From Typha latifolia (Eukaryota > Streptophyta > Magnoliopsida > Poales > Typhaceae): 64,000 bases of DNA. This document shows positions 40,201-48,961 of this stretch, piece after piece. The translations under genes and the position numbers were made by a program. Location: assembly GCA_019914945.1 (NCBI GenBank), contig CM034104.1:9846046-9910045 (forward strand), given 5' to 3'. The notes beneath the pieces were generated by a model. It saw nothing but the letters and a program-made list of their open reading frames with translations, was not told where the DNA came from and ran no database searches. The first letter of the stretch is position 1; the number at the start of each line of letters is the position of its first letter.

Positions 40201-40557
40201 TATTTCTCCTATGGGAGGCTTTCCTAGTGGGATGACAAATATGCTGGGTGCTTCTGCTCCTACTGGGCTACAGAACTTTCCTCTTGGTGGAGTGTTTAAT
40301 CGTCCACAAGGAGGCCAAATGGCGCCAATTCCAGGATTGGGTGCCTACCAGGTAGGATATGAACTGCATAAAAGTTTTCACATGGCTTCAACTAGTATAT
40401 CTTTGCAACTCATACTTGACTATTACTACTGATTTGGTTATTGCAGCACGGAATGATGGATGGTCGAGTCGCAAGCATGAATCAGGGAGGAAATATGGGA
40501 CTTCAACAAACCCCACCACCGCCACCACCACTTCCTCGTGGGTCAGCACCTCAATAG
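16288..40557 (+). CDS. FY: FY/WDR33 homologue: WD40 subunit of the polyadenylation complex (18 exons)
   Basis: Exons: 16288-16426, 18861-18952, 20980-21048, 22027-22131, 24623-24718, 24810-24892, 24997-25068, 25145-25242, 25797-25856, 25968-26028, 26103-26190, 26343-26406, 29248-29326, 35304-35393, 36678-36766, 36928-37469, 40106-40351 and 40447-40557. All introns are GT-AG and the phases join to 2184 nt (727 aa plus TAG). Residues 1-46 are Pro/Gly-rich. KRMRK (55-59) and [13 protein letters not shown] (63-75) form the conserved FY/Pfs2/WDR33 N-terminal block. Residues about 132-425 form seven WD40 blades, with VKVWDF, VKLWDA, IKLYDI and TKFWCR strand ends. From 429 on the tail is Pro/Gln/Met-rich, with PPLP motifs at 503-506, 603-606 and 718-721, the motif that the WW domain of FCA binds in Arabidopsis FY. 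WDR33/Pfs2 proteins help recognise AAUAAA in CPSF, and FY with FCA controls FLC antisense polyadenylation and flowering. Arabidopsis FY is shorter (about 650 aa), with a similar plan. The start is the first of two adjacent ATGs. No frameshift or stop was found, so the gene looks functional. Introns 1, 2, 4, 12, 13, 14 and 16 are large and transposon-laden. Confidence 0.95.
16427..18860 (+). other. FY intron 1 (2.4 kb)
   Basis: No nested gene seen. It contains a small tandem repeat at 18053-18190: TAAGAATA-TTGAGTTTTGAT starts at 18053 and again at 18121 (68-bp period), and CCTAACATGTTAA recurs near 18230. Confidence 0.7.
18053..18190 (+). repeat. 68-bp tandem duplication in FY intron 1
   Basis: Two near-identical 68-bp units, each running from TAAGAATA through CTTGTCCTAACATGT to ATTTTAAGAATAGTTGAG, with a partial third block after 18220. 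Confidence 0.75.
19410..20180. mobile_element. Probable TIR-type transposon relic in FY intron 2
   Basis: Intron 2 (18953-20979) carries a block whose composition changes sharply: AT-rich, then GA/GT-rich (19680-19930), then a GC-rich tail with ACCGACCCGACCC. Ends near AAAGGTGCCATCAG (left) and GGCTAGGTGGCTGCC (right) are loosely inverted (AGGTGCC / GGCTGCC), and TTTTGAAAGG / CCAAAATTGATTTT flank them. No target duplication was confirmed. Open frames here are low complexity. Confidence 0.3.
22209..22682. mobile_element. MITE with long inverted ends in FY intron 4
   Basis: The left end TAAGGATTTTTACATAATTG followed by CCACTAAA, and the right end read in reverse complement, TAAGGTTTTTTTACATAAGTG followed by CCACCAGAA, form an imperfect inverted repeat. 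It continues through AAAATATCAT and a CATAATTGC block. About 474 bp, AT-rich and non-coding. No target duplication could be fixed because the flanks are T-runs. Confidence 0.7.
22842..23496 (-). mobile_element. hAT-family non-autonomous element, copy A (FY intron 4)
   Basis: Inverted relative to the copies at 31755 and 38036. One end reads TAAGGTTTCGAAACTTGG; the other, in reverse complement, CATGATCCCAAAATTAGCC. Flanking 8-mers GCTTAAAC and GCCCAAAC match at 6 of 8 positions, consistent with an old 8-bp hAT duplication. It shares long stretches with 31755-32493, including the tract around ACTCGTAAATTA-TACTGTAGAAC and the GGCCAATATGGTCGATCCC end. Confidence 0.75.
25320..25691. mobile_element. 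Fold-back MITE in FY intron 8 with 10-bp target duplication
   Basis: The left arm (about 25341-25405: GGTTTAGCTTGATTTTAACT ... TTTTAAACTTAAGCACTTAG) is complementary to the right arm (about 25625-25691), giving inverted repeats of roughly 60 bp. The direct repeat ATAAATTTAG flanks it at 25310-25319 and 25692-25701. Non-coding. The length of the duplication suggests a Mutator-type MITE. Confidence 0.75.
27642..27806 (+). repeat. Imperfect direct repeat, about 105-bp spacing
   Basis: TTTTGATCTAAAGAA-AAGGTAGTTGAAGATGAT near 27655-27690 recurs as TTCTGATCCAAAGGAAGAAC followed by TAGGTAGTAGAAGATGAT near 27765-27802. Confidence 0.6.
27968..28621. mobile_element. MULE-like non-autonomous element in FY intron 12
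   Basis: The ends are an inverted pair: AATTAAGCATAGACAC on the left and, in reverse complement, CTCCAAAGCATGGACACGGC on the right. They are flanked by 9-mers CCGAGTACC (27959-27967) and CTGAGTACT (28622-28630), which match at 7 of 9 positions. The right third is GC-rich, with nested GTGTCCG/CGGACAC motifs. About 654 bp, with no transposase. Confidence 0.65.
29582..29825 (-). mobile_element. hAT-family fragment, copy B (FY intron 13)
   Basis: CTAAGGTTTTGAAACTTAG and the following 240 bp align with the same end of copy A (22842 on), including GATCGC-CGTATTG-ATTAGACTATTTTT and GCTCGTAAATT. Similarity ends near 29825 and the opposite terminus is missing, so it is truncated or replaced. Confidence 0.65.
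31747..31754. repeat. 8-bp target site duplication GCTCAAAT (left)
   Basis: Exact match to 32494-32501 on the other side of the hAT element. Confidence 0.85.
31755..32493 (+). mobile_element. hAT-family non-autonomous element, copy C (739 bp), nested in an LTR
   Basis: The ends CATGGATCTCAAAATCGG and, in reverse complement, CAAGGTTCCGAAACTCGG form an 18-bp imperfect TIR (13 of 18), flanked by an exact 8-bp duplication. The first 130 bp are tandem-like TATCG-CGGTTTCGGCC modules. The interior is AT-rich without a transposase. It splits the LTR at 30675-33573 and is therefore younger than it. Confidence 0.88.
32494..32501. repeat. 8-bp target site duplication GCTCAAAT (right)
   Basis: Pairs with 31747-31754. 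Confidence 0.85.
33574..35303 (+). other. Remainder of FY intron 13
   Basis: About 1.7 kb with no recognised gene or transposon ends apart from the short direct repeats near 34.85 kb. Minus-strand frames near 33.8 kb look mildly coding-like but match nothing I recognise. Confidence 0.5.
34826..34933 (+). repeat. Short direct repeats in FY intron 13
   Basis: TTCAAGGGTATTCTTTGGTG occurs three times, at 34832, 34862 and 34906. The first and third copies share longer flanks (ACATG before, AGTTGAGGT after), pointing to a 74-bp tandem duplication. Confidence 0.85.
36141..36410. mobile_element. MITE with inverted ends in FY intron 14
   Basis: The left arm CACTCCTTATGGTTTCATTTT and right arm (reverse complement) CACCCATTGTGGTTTTCAAAT continue as AAAATATCCTCATGGTTTCC and AAAATATTTCTGTGGTTCTGG, an imperfect inverted repeat of about 45 bp around a 180-bp core. 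Non-coding. Confidence 0.65.
37470..40105 (+). other. FY intron 16 (2.6 kb)
   Basis: Contains the 185-bp hAT copy D (38036-38220). The rest is ordinary AT-rich intron sequence with no gene or further repeat recognised. Confidence 0.7.
38036..38220 (+). mobile_element. hAT-family deletion derivative, copy D (185 bp)
   Basis: The ends CATGGATTGAAGTTTTGG and, in reverse complement, CAAGGTTCAAGTTTCAAT pair as a TIR. Flanking 8-mers GTAGAGAA (38028-38035) and ATAGAGAA (38221-38228) match at 7 of 8. It has only the GGCCGATATGGCC end modules and the TATCGTTTTT end found in copy C, with the interior missing. Confidence 0.82.
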
Positions 40558-41345
40558 TTAACCAACTGCAAATTATTTTAGGACGAGTAGTGATTCTATG
40601 ATTCATTGTGCTCCTTTGAAGGTTTGTCATGTTTTGTAGAGTTATCATTCGCCTAAATTAAGATTTTGCAACTTTGCTGCTAGGTTTTTTTTTATGTGTT
40701 GCCTTATGTCGACGCTTCAAAAATATTCCCAGTCCTCTGTAAAGAACTTCAATCTTTTCCAATCGTGGATTCATAGAGTTTCTGATTGAATGTAAAAGAG
40801 TAACTTATGCTCAAGTTAGTTTGTGAGAAATCCTATTCAACTTTACATCCAATTTGCTATTATGATAGTAGGGAAGATGCTGACCCAGTTACCCATGAGT
40901 ACAGGGACTATTTAAGCTAATATTAATTTGTTTAACTGCATTCAGGTTATGATGGTAAGCATAATTTTTTGAAATATGGCTACTCTTTTGTGCTACACGA
41001 GAAGTCTAGTCTTGTATATGACCGCAGATAGTTGGGATTAAAGGCTTATGCGAGTTAAGATAGTAATATCTGTAATCGTTGAAGCGTACTCACGATGACA
41101 TTATGATCAGTCTCGCAAGCAATTTGAGTAATTCTGGGTGATACTTGAAGCTAAAAATAAAGATATTACTTCGATTTTTTGAAGCATTGCTTTGACCAAT
41201 TTGTAAATGCGACAGAGATATCAATGACAAACAATCTTTTTCGACAAAATAAGTCATCAAAGTTACTGCACTGGCGGTAACAATAGGTATAATACCACTG
41301 AAAATACTGAACTATATATACTCAGCAAAACACTATTATACATTT
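40558..41345 (+). other. FY 3' UTR and downstream flank
   Basis: Immediately follows the TAG. T-rich and GT-rich stretches such as TTTTTTTTATGTGTTGCC near 40685 would suit a plant 3' end, but I see no canonical AATAAA close to the stop, so the poly(A) site is not placed. No other gene seen. Confidence 0.4.
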
Positions 41346-41359
41346 TCTTTTAATACTAT

Positions 41360-42300
41360 TATACATTCCCTCGGGCTAGGGCACTCGAAGCGCTCTGGCG
41401 ACGGTGAAGGAAAATAAGTAATGTTAGGTGTTAATGTGTAGAAGTAGTAAATGATATATGAGTTGGATCTGAAAGAGTTATATTAGTCAATATCAATTTG
41501 GTGAGAAGGTATTGTGTTGCAATCATCCACGAGGAAGTAGATCTCAAGCCACATCGCAATACTAGACGGAACTTAACACGGAACTTTCAAAGTCAATGAT
41601 CGATCTAACAGTTGAAATGATCTGAGATGTGGATATGATATTCCTCTAAAAGTTAGGAATCGAACGCAATGGGAATCTCATGGATTAGGCAAATAGATAA
41701 TTTGAGGAAAATAATGACCAAAGGGTTAGGAGATGGTGAGATGGACGTGGATAATGAAAGTTGATGATATGGTTAGGGTTATAAGAGATGATGATAGCTG
41801 TGGTGGGTGGAATAGTATCTTAAATAAGATGAGGGGGAGAAAGGAACTTCCATTGGAGTGAAGAGGGAGAAGCGACAAAGGATTAACCTCGACCCTAAAA
41901 GGAAGCTCGAGGTGGATATCGAGGGGGAGGAAGGAGGAGGGAGAAGGTTGGCTCAAGCCTAGATACAAAACAAAAGCTCTGATAATTAATAATCCCAAGG
42001 TGGCTGCTTTTCCACATATTTGGAGGCCAGTAAATTGTCCAAAAACCCTAATCAAAACCTAATATGAAACAACTTATCTAAGGGGCGTTCGAACGCCGCT
42101 CGACGGCATTTTAATAGCCAAAAATAGTGTTCTGTATGTGCAAACACTGTGCAAGCGTTCGAACTGCCTTTTCTGACATTCAAATACATCGGCTACAATT
42201 TTTTATTTTGATCAAAAATAAAAACAAAAATGATCTAGATCGAGGTGGATTGGTCATGTCCAATTCGTATCATAATCAAGAACCGTAACATATTGAAACT
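41360..42300. mobile_element. Decayed LTR related to the LTRs at 42558 and 48161
   Basis: Shares ordered features with the chromovirus LTRs: GATGAGGGGGAGAA-GG near 41830, CTCGAGGTGGATATCGAG with a GGAGGAAGGAGGAGGGAGAA tract near 41920, and GCGTTCGAACGCCGC and GCGTTCGAACTGCC near 42085-42160. Edges are not defined. Confidence 0.45.
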
Positions 42301-42367
42301 ATGAATTTTAATCCCAAAGTACCAGTATGATCTAAATTATGGGGTCAAAATTTGTATAGGGAAAAAA

Positions 42368-42557
42368 TGTAATAACCTAGACTCAAAAATTAATTAATTA
42401 ATTAATTAATTAATTAAGTGCATGTCACAACATGGCTGGCCATAGTGCGACCACCCTAATACCATGCAGACAAGGGAACGTGCTGGAGGCACCACGCCCA
42501 CCAGCTGTCAGCCGAGCCAACTAGGCCGAGCCAAGTTGCCATAATGGGCCCCTACCA
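42368..42557 (+). mobile_element. Start of another LTR, cut by the chromovirus
   Basis: TGTAATAACCTAGACTC followed by a (TTAA)n run (42391-42417) and a GC-rich tract resembles the first 200 bp of TGTAACACCC-type long LTRs. The CT-rich sequence after the chromovirus (48962-49330) could be its continuation. Inference. Confidence 0.4.
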
Positions 42558-43430
42558 TGTCATGGATCATGCGTCCATTTTTTTATCAAACTTCGATGCA
42601 GGGAAGCAACTCGCATAGTTAGAGGATAATATTTGTAAAATATTCTATCATAGTTAGAAAATTATGAAACTAATGGTGATCATTCTATATCTTCCTAATC
42701 TATGTTTTTGATATTCATGACCTTTGTAGATTCTAACTGAACCTGGGGAGAAAATACGCAACATTGTAGTGAAGATGGAGATGAAGGGTGATGGTGATGC
42801 TGGTGATAAAGGTGGTGATAATGGTGATGGATTTGGTGGCACGTGGTGTTGAAGGGATAAAGATGAGGGGGGAGAAGTTGGTTGAGATTCCAAGGAGGAG
42901 GGAGGACTCGACAGTTGAGGGGGATTAAAGGGAACCGGCGTCGAGATGACACATAGCTAGAGCTTGAACGAGGAGGAAGAAGAGCTAGGGTAGAGGAGGA
43001 AGAGAAAATTTTTTAATATTCATTCATAATCCTCCCTTAGGTTGCCGTTCACATCTTAAGAGGCTAACCAAACAAGTCAAACTAACAAGTAGTAACCCTA
43101 GAAATATTACATTCTCGCCGATCGCATTTGAACGGGGTCGAGTGCATTCAAATGCGCAATTCACATTCTTTGTTAGTGTGAATGTATGCAGGCATTCACA
43201 TGCATGCGTTTGAACAGAGATGAGCGTGTTCGAACGCACAATTTGTGTTCTATGTCGATGTGAACGTATGTAGGCATTCGCAAGGGGCGTTCGAATGCAA
43301 CCTCCTCGCGTTCGAACGCAACATTCATAATCCTTATTTATTTTTTGAAGAAAACAACTAAAACAAAATAAGAAATATGGCCCATAGGTTGTATCCATGC
43401 ATGAGATGACTTAGTGTGATCTGAATCACA
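42558..43430 (-). repeat. 3' LTR of the chromovirus (873 bp)
   Basis: On the plus strand it starts TGTCATGGATCATGCG and ends GATCTGAATCACA. It aligns along its length with 48161-48961, with substitutions and indels. It includes two tandem modules of about 80 bp (43130-43320) rich in CGTTCGAACG-type palindromes and TGTATGCAGGCATTCAC. Confidence 0.88.
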
Positions 43431-43453
43431 TCATTCCACCATGCTTCCACTCA

Positions 43454-43463
43454 CTTTCCCCTC
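43454..43463 (-). other. Polypurine tract candidate
   Basis: GAGGGGAAAG on the minus strand, 23 bp before the 3' LTR. A little far from the LTR edge for a classical PPT, but it follows the end of the coding sequence directly. Confidence 0.4.
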
Positions 43464-43469
43464 AAAGTG

Positions 43470-43640
43470 CAAATCCAGGATAACGGTCCATTAATGTTGC
43501 CTCGAATTCCCATGCAGCTTGCTCCTGTGTCTGACCGACCCAACTCACCAACACTTATGTGACTATTCGTCCTTTGCATCTGCCCTTTGCGTCTAACCCA
43601 CCTTCGTGCTAGGACCTTCTTTGGAGTGAGCTCAACAGCC
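43470..43640 (-). pseudogene. Chromodomain-like end of the chromovirus integrase
   Basis: Translation on the minus strand gives VLARRWVRRKGQMQ, a frame break, then LVSWVGQTQEQAAWEFEATL and MDRYPGFAL. This matches the pattern of plant chromovirus integrase tails (LVKW-G-s-eeAtWE). Chromodomains of this type steer integration to chromatin. One stop and a frameshift interrupt it. Confidence 0.7.
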
Positions 43641-44134
43641 TCTGGTTCGGGCTCAGGTAGTTCTATCGCAACTTGCTCAACTGAACCAACTCAAGCTCTT
43701 AAGCTAGATACATGGAAGATCGGGTGAACTCGGGATGACTCGAGTAAATCTAGCTTATATGCAACTGCTCCCACCTTCTCTAGAATTTGAAATGGACCAA
43801 AGAAGCGATATGCTAGCTTTTGGTTTTAAATAGTTCATACCAAGATTTGCCGATACGGTTGGAGTTAAACATAGACCCAATTGTCAACTTCATAGCTTTT
43901 TTCCTGATGTTTGTGATCATACACTTGCTTCATTTGATTCTATGCCGCTGTTTGGTGAAGCTTGAGCCGCTTGATTACTTCATCCCGTTCCACTAGTACC
44001 TCATCAATGTCAGTACGGTTAGGTGTGCTTGATCGGTCATAAGATCGCAATATTGGGGGCACGCATCCATAGACAACCTCGAAGGGGGTCATTTCAATAG
44101 CGGTGTGGTGAGCCGTGTTGTATGATTATTCTGC

Positions 44135-44738
44135 CTAGGGTAGGTAGGCTAGCCATCTCTTTGGTTGCTCCCCGACGAAGCATCGCAAATATTGCTCAAG
44201 GTAGTGATTAGCAACTTCTGATTGCCCGTTGGTTTGCGGATGATACGCCGAGCTCATTTTCAGTTCAGTACTTTGCTGCTTGAAGTACCCTTGCCAAAAG
44301 TGACTCATAAAAATCAGATCATGGTTTAAAATTATTGACCTCGGCGTTTCATGCAACCGACCTATTTCCTTCACAAAAATTTTTGCTAACATTTTTGCGG
44401 TGTACGGGTGCGCTAGAGCTGAAAAGTGCACACTCTTCGTTAACCGGTCCGACCACCACCATTATCACTGTATGTCCTCTGACCCGGGGAAGTCCTTCAA
44501 TGAAGTCCATCGCCACATCTTCCCAAATTTTCTTCGGAATGAGTAGGGGTTGCAGCAACCCCATTGGTTTTGTCGAGTCCGCCTTAGTGCGTTGACAGAT
44601 TTCACATGCTCGAGCATAAAACAACACTTCTTTTCTCACTCTTGTCCATACACAATTTTGTGTTAACCTCTTATAGGTTCTGAAGGTTTCCTCATGCCCC
44701 ACCATAGGAGTGTCGTGGAAGTGGCAAATCAAAGTCAC
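44135..44738 (-). pseudogene. Integrase domain of the chromovirus (frameshifted)
   Basis: Zinc-binding HHCC part: H-x-H in CHFHDTPMVGHEE, and CEICQRTK (44580-44735). Core: MDFIEGLPRVRGH holds the first Asp. The second catalytic Asp (usually SDRD) is changed: the segment reads ILNHDLIF with Asn at 44324-44326. The Glu in PQTNGQSEVANHYLEQYL is kept. A frameshift near 44350-44430 splits the domain. Catalytically dead as it stands. Confidence 0.85.
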
Positions 44739-46260
44739 TCACAGTTCGGGTTTGGCCAGTACTTGTACTCGCCCTCGGTCTAGTAGTAGATCATCCTTCA
44801 CTTCTAACTTGGGATAGCTGGTTGGTTCTTCCTCTACTTTCTTCATGAGTTTCATCATCTCTGGATCTTCCACACATGCAGCTCTAATCTCCGAAAGAAA
44901 AGGAAAGACCGGGATAGAAATTATGGCTAGGTCGGCAGGTTCAAGTTGCTGCAATAGTGCATCAACTACCCGATTCTTAGTTTCCTTCTTGTACACCAAT
45001 TCATAGTCGTAGCCCAACAACTTTGTCACCCACCATTGTTATGCGAGAGTGTGAATCTTTCATCCAAGGAAGTAGGGAAGACTTCGCTGGTTAGTACGCA
45101 CCACGAAACGTCGCCCGATGAGATATGTCTCCATTTGGTGACGGCATGAATAATGGCTAGCATCTCTTGCTCATATGTAGACATCATCTGGTTCTTCATC
45201 GACAATGCCTTGCTCATGTATGCCACTAGCCTCCCTTCTTGCAGCCCCAATTCCAGTCCTTAATGCGTCGCATTCCACTAGAAAAGGTTTGGTGAAATCG
45301 GGTAACGCCAAGACATGCGCTGTGGTCATTGCCTTCTTCAATTCTTCAATTGTCTTTATTACTGCCTCGGTCCACTAAAACTCCCCTTTTTTGGTAGTGA
45401 TGTCAAGGGGGCAGTGATCTTGCTAAAATTGGCAATAAATCGGCGGTAATAGCCCGTCAATCCAAGAAAGCCTTGCAATTCTTTTGATGTCTTTGAAATC
45501 TATCATTGCACCATGTTTAGCACCTTGGAGGGATCGGCTTCCACTCCCGCCGCTGATATAATATGACTGAGATACTCCACTCTCGACTGGCCCCATAAAC
45601 ATTTCGACTCCTTCACCTCTAGCTCATTGTCTTTCAAATTTGCAATACTTCGTGAAGGTGAACAAGATGTTTATTCCATGAATGGTTGTACATAAGGATG
45701 TCGTTGAAGAAGACAAGCACAAACCGCCTCAATAGCACCCTAAAGACGTCGTTCATCAACCCTTGGAAGGTAGAGGGAGCATTAGTGAGTCCAAAAGGCA
45801 TGATCTTGAACTCATAATGCACATCATGTGTGTGAAATGAGGTCTTGTGCACATCCTCGGGTCTCACTCGGATTTGGTGGTAACCGGCTCACAAGTCTAA
45901 CTTCCTGAAGTAAGAGGCTCCCAAGAACTCATCCAAGAGTTCTTCAATGACAGGAATAGGATATATATCCTTCACCATGATGGCATTGAGTGCACGATAT
46001 ACGCAAAATTGCTATGTTGCGTCCTTCTTCCGCACTAAGAGCCCCGGCGATGAGTATTAGCTCCGACTCGGTTGGATGATTTCGTTGTCCAACATCTCCT
46101 TGACGAGCCTTGTGATCTCCTCATTTTGCACAAATGGACACCGGTAAGGCCATACATTAACCGGCTCAGCTTCGAAAGAAATCTCAATGCGGTGGTTTTA
46201 GGGTCGAGCCAGTGGCATGCCGCGTGGTTCTTCAAACACCTCACTAAATTCCTTCAGTAA
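44739..46260 (-). pseudogene. Reverse transcriptase and RNase H of the chromovirus (multiple breaks)
   Basis: RT begins near 46240 with EPVNVWPYRCPFVQNEEI and LVKEMLDNEIIQPSR. The palm is seen in YEFKIMPFGLTNAPSTFQ (45780-45830) and VLVFFNDILMYN: the usual F-x-DD is FFND, with Asn at 45703-45705 before the remaining Asp. RNase H (45030-45250) shows LVAYMSKAL and STYEQEMLAIIHAV-KWRH. The connector at 44739-45029 reads TKLLGYDYELVYKKETKN. Several stops and frame changes. Confidence 0.85.
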
Positions 46261-46399
46261 GGTGGATATATCAGGGGTACTTCTTCTTCCTTTGTATGGT
46301 CTACTTGACTCTAGATTAATTGCATTAGAAGTCCATGGCACCCAGCCCTTAGTAGTCCCTCCATTGGCTGAAGTTAGGCTCCAAGTCGCGGTCGAATTC

Positions 46400-46530
46400 C
46401 GTCTAATCGCGCTAGTTTGCCACTTCATTTGGAATCCATCCACATTTCTAAAAAGTCAAACATCACCGGGCCCAAACTTTGCATCTATTGGGTCCCCAAT
46501 ACAATGTCTATCACTCGTAAGGCTAAGGAG
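46400..46530 (-). pseudogene. Aspartic protease C-terminal part of the chromovirus
   Basis: The translation VIDIVLGTQ-stop-MQSLGPVMFDFL corresponds to the DLVLGVQWL-LGPI-WDF block that follows the protease active site in Ty3/gypsy elements. The Trp codon after GTQ is now a stop. I could not place the DSG active site with confidence. Confidence 0.65.
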
Positions 46531-46810
46531 TGAAGATCCAAGGTGAAGGAATTGCCTTGAATCTTCAAAAGAACCCCTCGATGGGTGCTCTTAATGTCAA
46601 TGAGGATCCTCACCGTTTGATTCTTCACAGTGTCGTCGACCTAAAGCTTTATTGGTATAGGCATACATGGATATCTCAGCGTGGACCTCCTCATTGCACT
46701 CCAAGGCTTCCTGGTCTTCCACCAAGTTCTCTAGTTCATCTTCCACCACTTCCTCTTCCTTCCCATCCTTTGCTTCGTCTAACACCATCACCATGGCTGC
46801 CAGTCAGGCA

Positions 46811-48128
46811 CATTTGTGCCCCGGAGTGAATCGTTCATCATAATAAAAGCACAACCCTTTACCTCTTCTTTCTTTAACTTGGGTTGGGATAAGTCTTATC
46901 ATGGTACCTCAGGGAGGTCCCCTCTCCTCTAGTTGTGGCCGTGGAAGCAATCTTGCACCTGTTGTCCTCGATGGAGCCATCGACACATGATGTGTGGTTG
47001 TAGTTTGCTGAGGCACTCCTCTAAACTCCATGGTGCTCCAGTCCCTTTTTGCTACTAATCGAAGCTCCCAAAGCTTCTCTTTCATTAATTGAGCTGTTGC
47101 AAAAGCCTCAAGTAGCGTGGTTGGTCGAGCAACCTTCACTTCGGCTTGAATGTCCTGCCTAAGGGACTAACTAACGTGCTTTTGAGTTAGGAATCCGACT
47201 AGCCCCACACTCGATTGCTAAAACACTCGAACTCCTCTTGATATGCTCTCATTGTAGTCGTTTGGGTTAGCTTAGTGAGAGCAGTTTGAAAATCTTCATA
47301 ACTGGAGGGTCCAAACCAGATAAAAATAGCGTCAGCGAACTCCTCCCACGTTCGATAGGGCTGATCTCAGTTCGTAGCCTAGTACCATCGAATGGTGGTG
47401 TCTTCAAGATAAAAAGATGCTAACAATATCTTTTGTGCATTAGGTGTTTGCTGGTACTCAAAGAATTGCTCCGCTCAATAAACCCAATCGAGCGAATCTT
47501 CTCCATTGAAGGGCGGAAAGTTGGGGCGAACAGTACCTACACATATACTGCGTTCTTCTTTTTTATGTCGGTTGGGCCTTCTTTCCCTTATGTTTAGTCC
47601 AGCATCCCTAGGATGATATCGAGGGGTCGCTAGTTCTGCATAATCCACCTACTCATCATCGTCTTCATGGTAAGGTGGATCTAGTGCTCGATTGTGGTGA
47701 AAAGTCAACGATGATACATTGCGCATTTCGGGTAGTGTAGGTAGCAAGGGCCCCTTGGCTTGACCACCCATGAGGTCTTCATGATCTTCCTCCAACTTAG
47801 CACGGAATGGTGGAGGCGATGTCGCTTGGCGAAAAAGTGGTTCCATCGGTGGTGCAGCTTGGGCTCAAGTAAGGAAGTTGGTTGTTGCCGTACCCCTTAT
47901 TGTGCCCAAGAGGACTTGAGTCATTGCTTCCATCGATGCTTGCATGGCTCGTTGCATCTCCATCATGTTCGCGAATATCTTGATCAGATCTGAGTTGATT
48001 ATAGAAGTCGTTGGAGAAGTCCTGACCGGTGAGTTTGGGTTTGCCTCCGATCTGATAATATCCATGGCCTCTCCTTCAATAGAGGTGCCCTTATTGGGTC
48101 TCAACGCCATAGATCTAGTTGTTGGCAT
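46811..48128 (-). pseudogene. gag of the chromovirus (capsid and zinc knuckle)
   Basis: Starts MPTTRSMALRPNK at 48128, 19 bp inside the primer binding site. A retrotransposon gag domain lies at about 47180-47570 (PNFPPFNGEDSLDWVY, AEQFFEYQQTP, KILLASFYLEDTTIRWY), interrupted by stops. The zinc knuckle near 46811-46852 reads CFYYDERFTPGHKC, so the second Cys of C-x2-C is a Tyr and metal binding is probably lost. Confidence 0.8.
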
Positions 48129-48146
48129 GGTGTCCAAGGAACAGTG

Positions 48147-48158
48147 GCTCTGATACCA
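48147..48158 (-). other. Primer binding site (tRNA-iMet type)
   Basis: TGGTATCAGAGC on the minus strand, two bases inside the 5' LTR, complementary to the 3' end of initiator tRNA-Met. Confidence 0.92.
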
Positions 48159-48160
48159 CT

Positions 48161-48961
48161 TGTTATGGATCGTGCGTTTGTTCATGATCAAGCTTGGATG
48201 TAGGTAAGCAGTCCACGTAGTCGGAGGAGACTATTCTCAAAATATTCTCCCATAGTCAGCAAATTACGAAACTAGTGGTGATCGTTCTGTATCTTCCTTA
48301 TCTACATTTTTGATATTTACTTTGTAGATTTTGACTACACATAGGGCAAAAATTCAATATTGTGGTAAAGGTGGAGATGACGAGTGATAGTGAAAAAGGT
48401 GGTGATAATAGTGATGGATTTGGTGGCACGTGGTGTTGAAGGGATAAGGATGAGAAGGAGAAGTTGGTCGAGAGGGATTAGAGATAACCGGCGTCGAGAT
48501 GACACACAGCTAGGGATTGAACGAGGAGGGAGAAGAGTTAGGGTAAAGGAGGAAAGAAGAAAATTCAATATTGATTCATAATCCTCCCTTAGGTTGCCAT
48601 CCGCATCTTAAGAGGCTAACTTAACAAGCCAAACTAATAAGTAGTAACTCTAGAAATATTGTATTCTCGCTGATCGCGTTTGAATAGGATCGAGCGTGTT
48701 CGAACGCGCAATTCACGTTCTCTATCGCTGCGAATGTATGCAGGCGTCCACATACGTGCGTTCAAAAAAGGACGAGCACGTTTGAATGCACATTTTGCAT
48801 TCTCTGTCTATGCAAGCATATGCAAGCGTTCACAAATGGCGTTTGAATGTGACATCCAGAATTCTTATTTATTTTTTAAAGAAAACAACTAAAATAAAAT
48901 AAGAAATGTGGCCCATAGGTTGTATCTATGCACGAGATGACTCAGTGTGATCTGAATCACA
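48161..48961 (-). repeat. 5' LTR of the chromovirus (801 bp)
   Basis: On the plus strand it runs from TGTTATGGATCGTGCG to GATCTGAATCACA. It is 72 bp shorter than the 3' LTR because of several indels, and the substitutions between the two suggest an old insertion. Confidence 0.88.

Larger units (their letters stand above)
42558..48961 (-). mobile_element. Ty3/gypsy chromovirus retrotransposon, degenerate, 6.4 kb
   Basis: Two related LTRs (42558-43430 and 48161-48961) flank a minus-strand internal region. In order from the right it holds a primer binding site, gag, protease, reverse transcriptase, RNase H, integrase and a chromodomain-like tail. The PR-RT-RH-INT order is Ty3/gypsy and the tail marks a chromovirus. 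Many stops and frameshifts break the reading frame. No matching 5-bp target duplication (TACCA on the left, TGACG on the right), which suggests rearrangement after insertion or inter-element recombination. Confidence 0.9.

Noticed and set aside
46035..46546. Plus-strand frames across the chromovirus pol region
   Set aside because: Antisense to recognisable RT and protease sequence.
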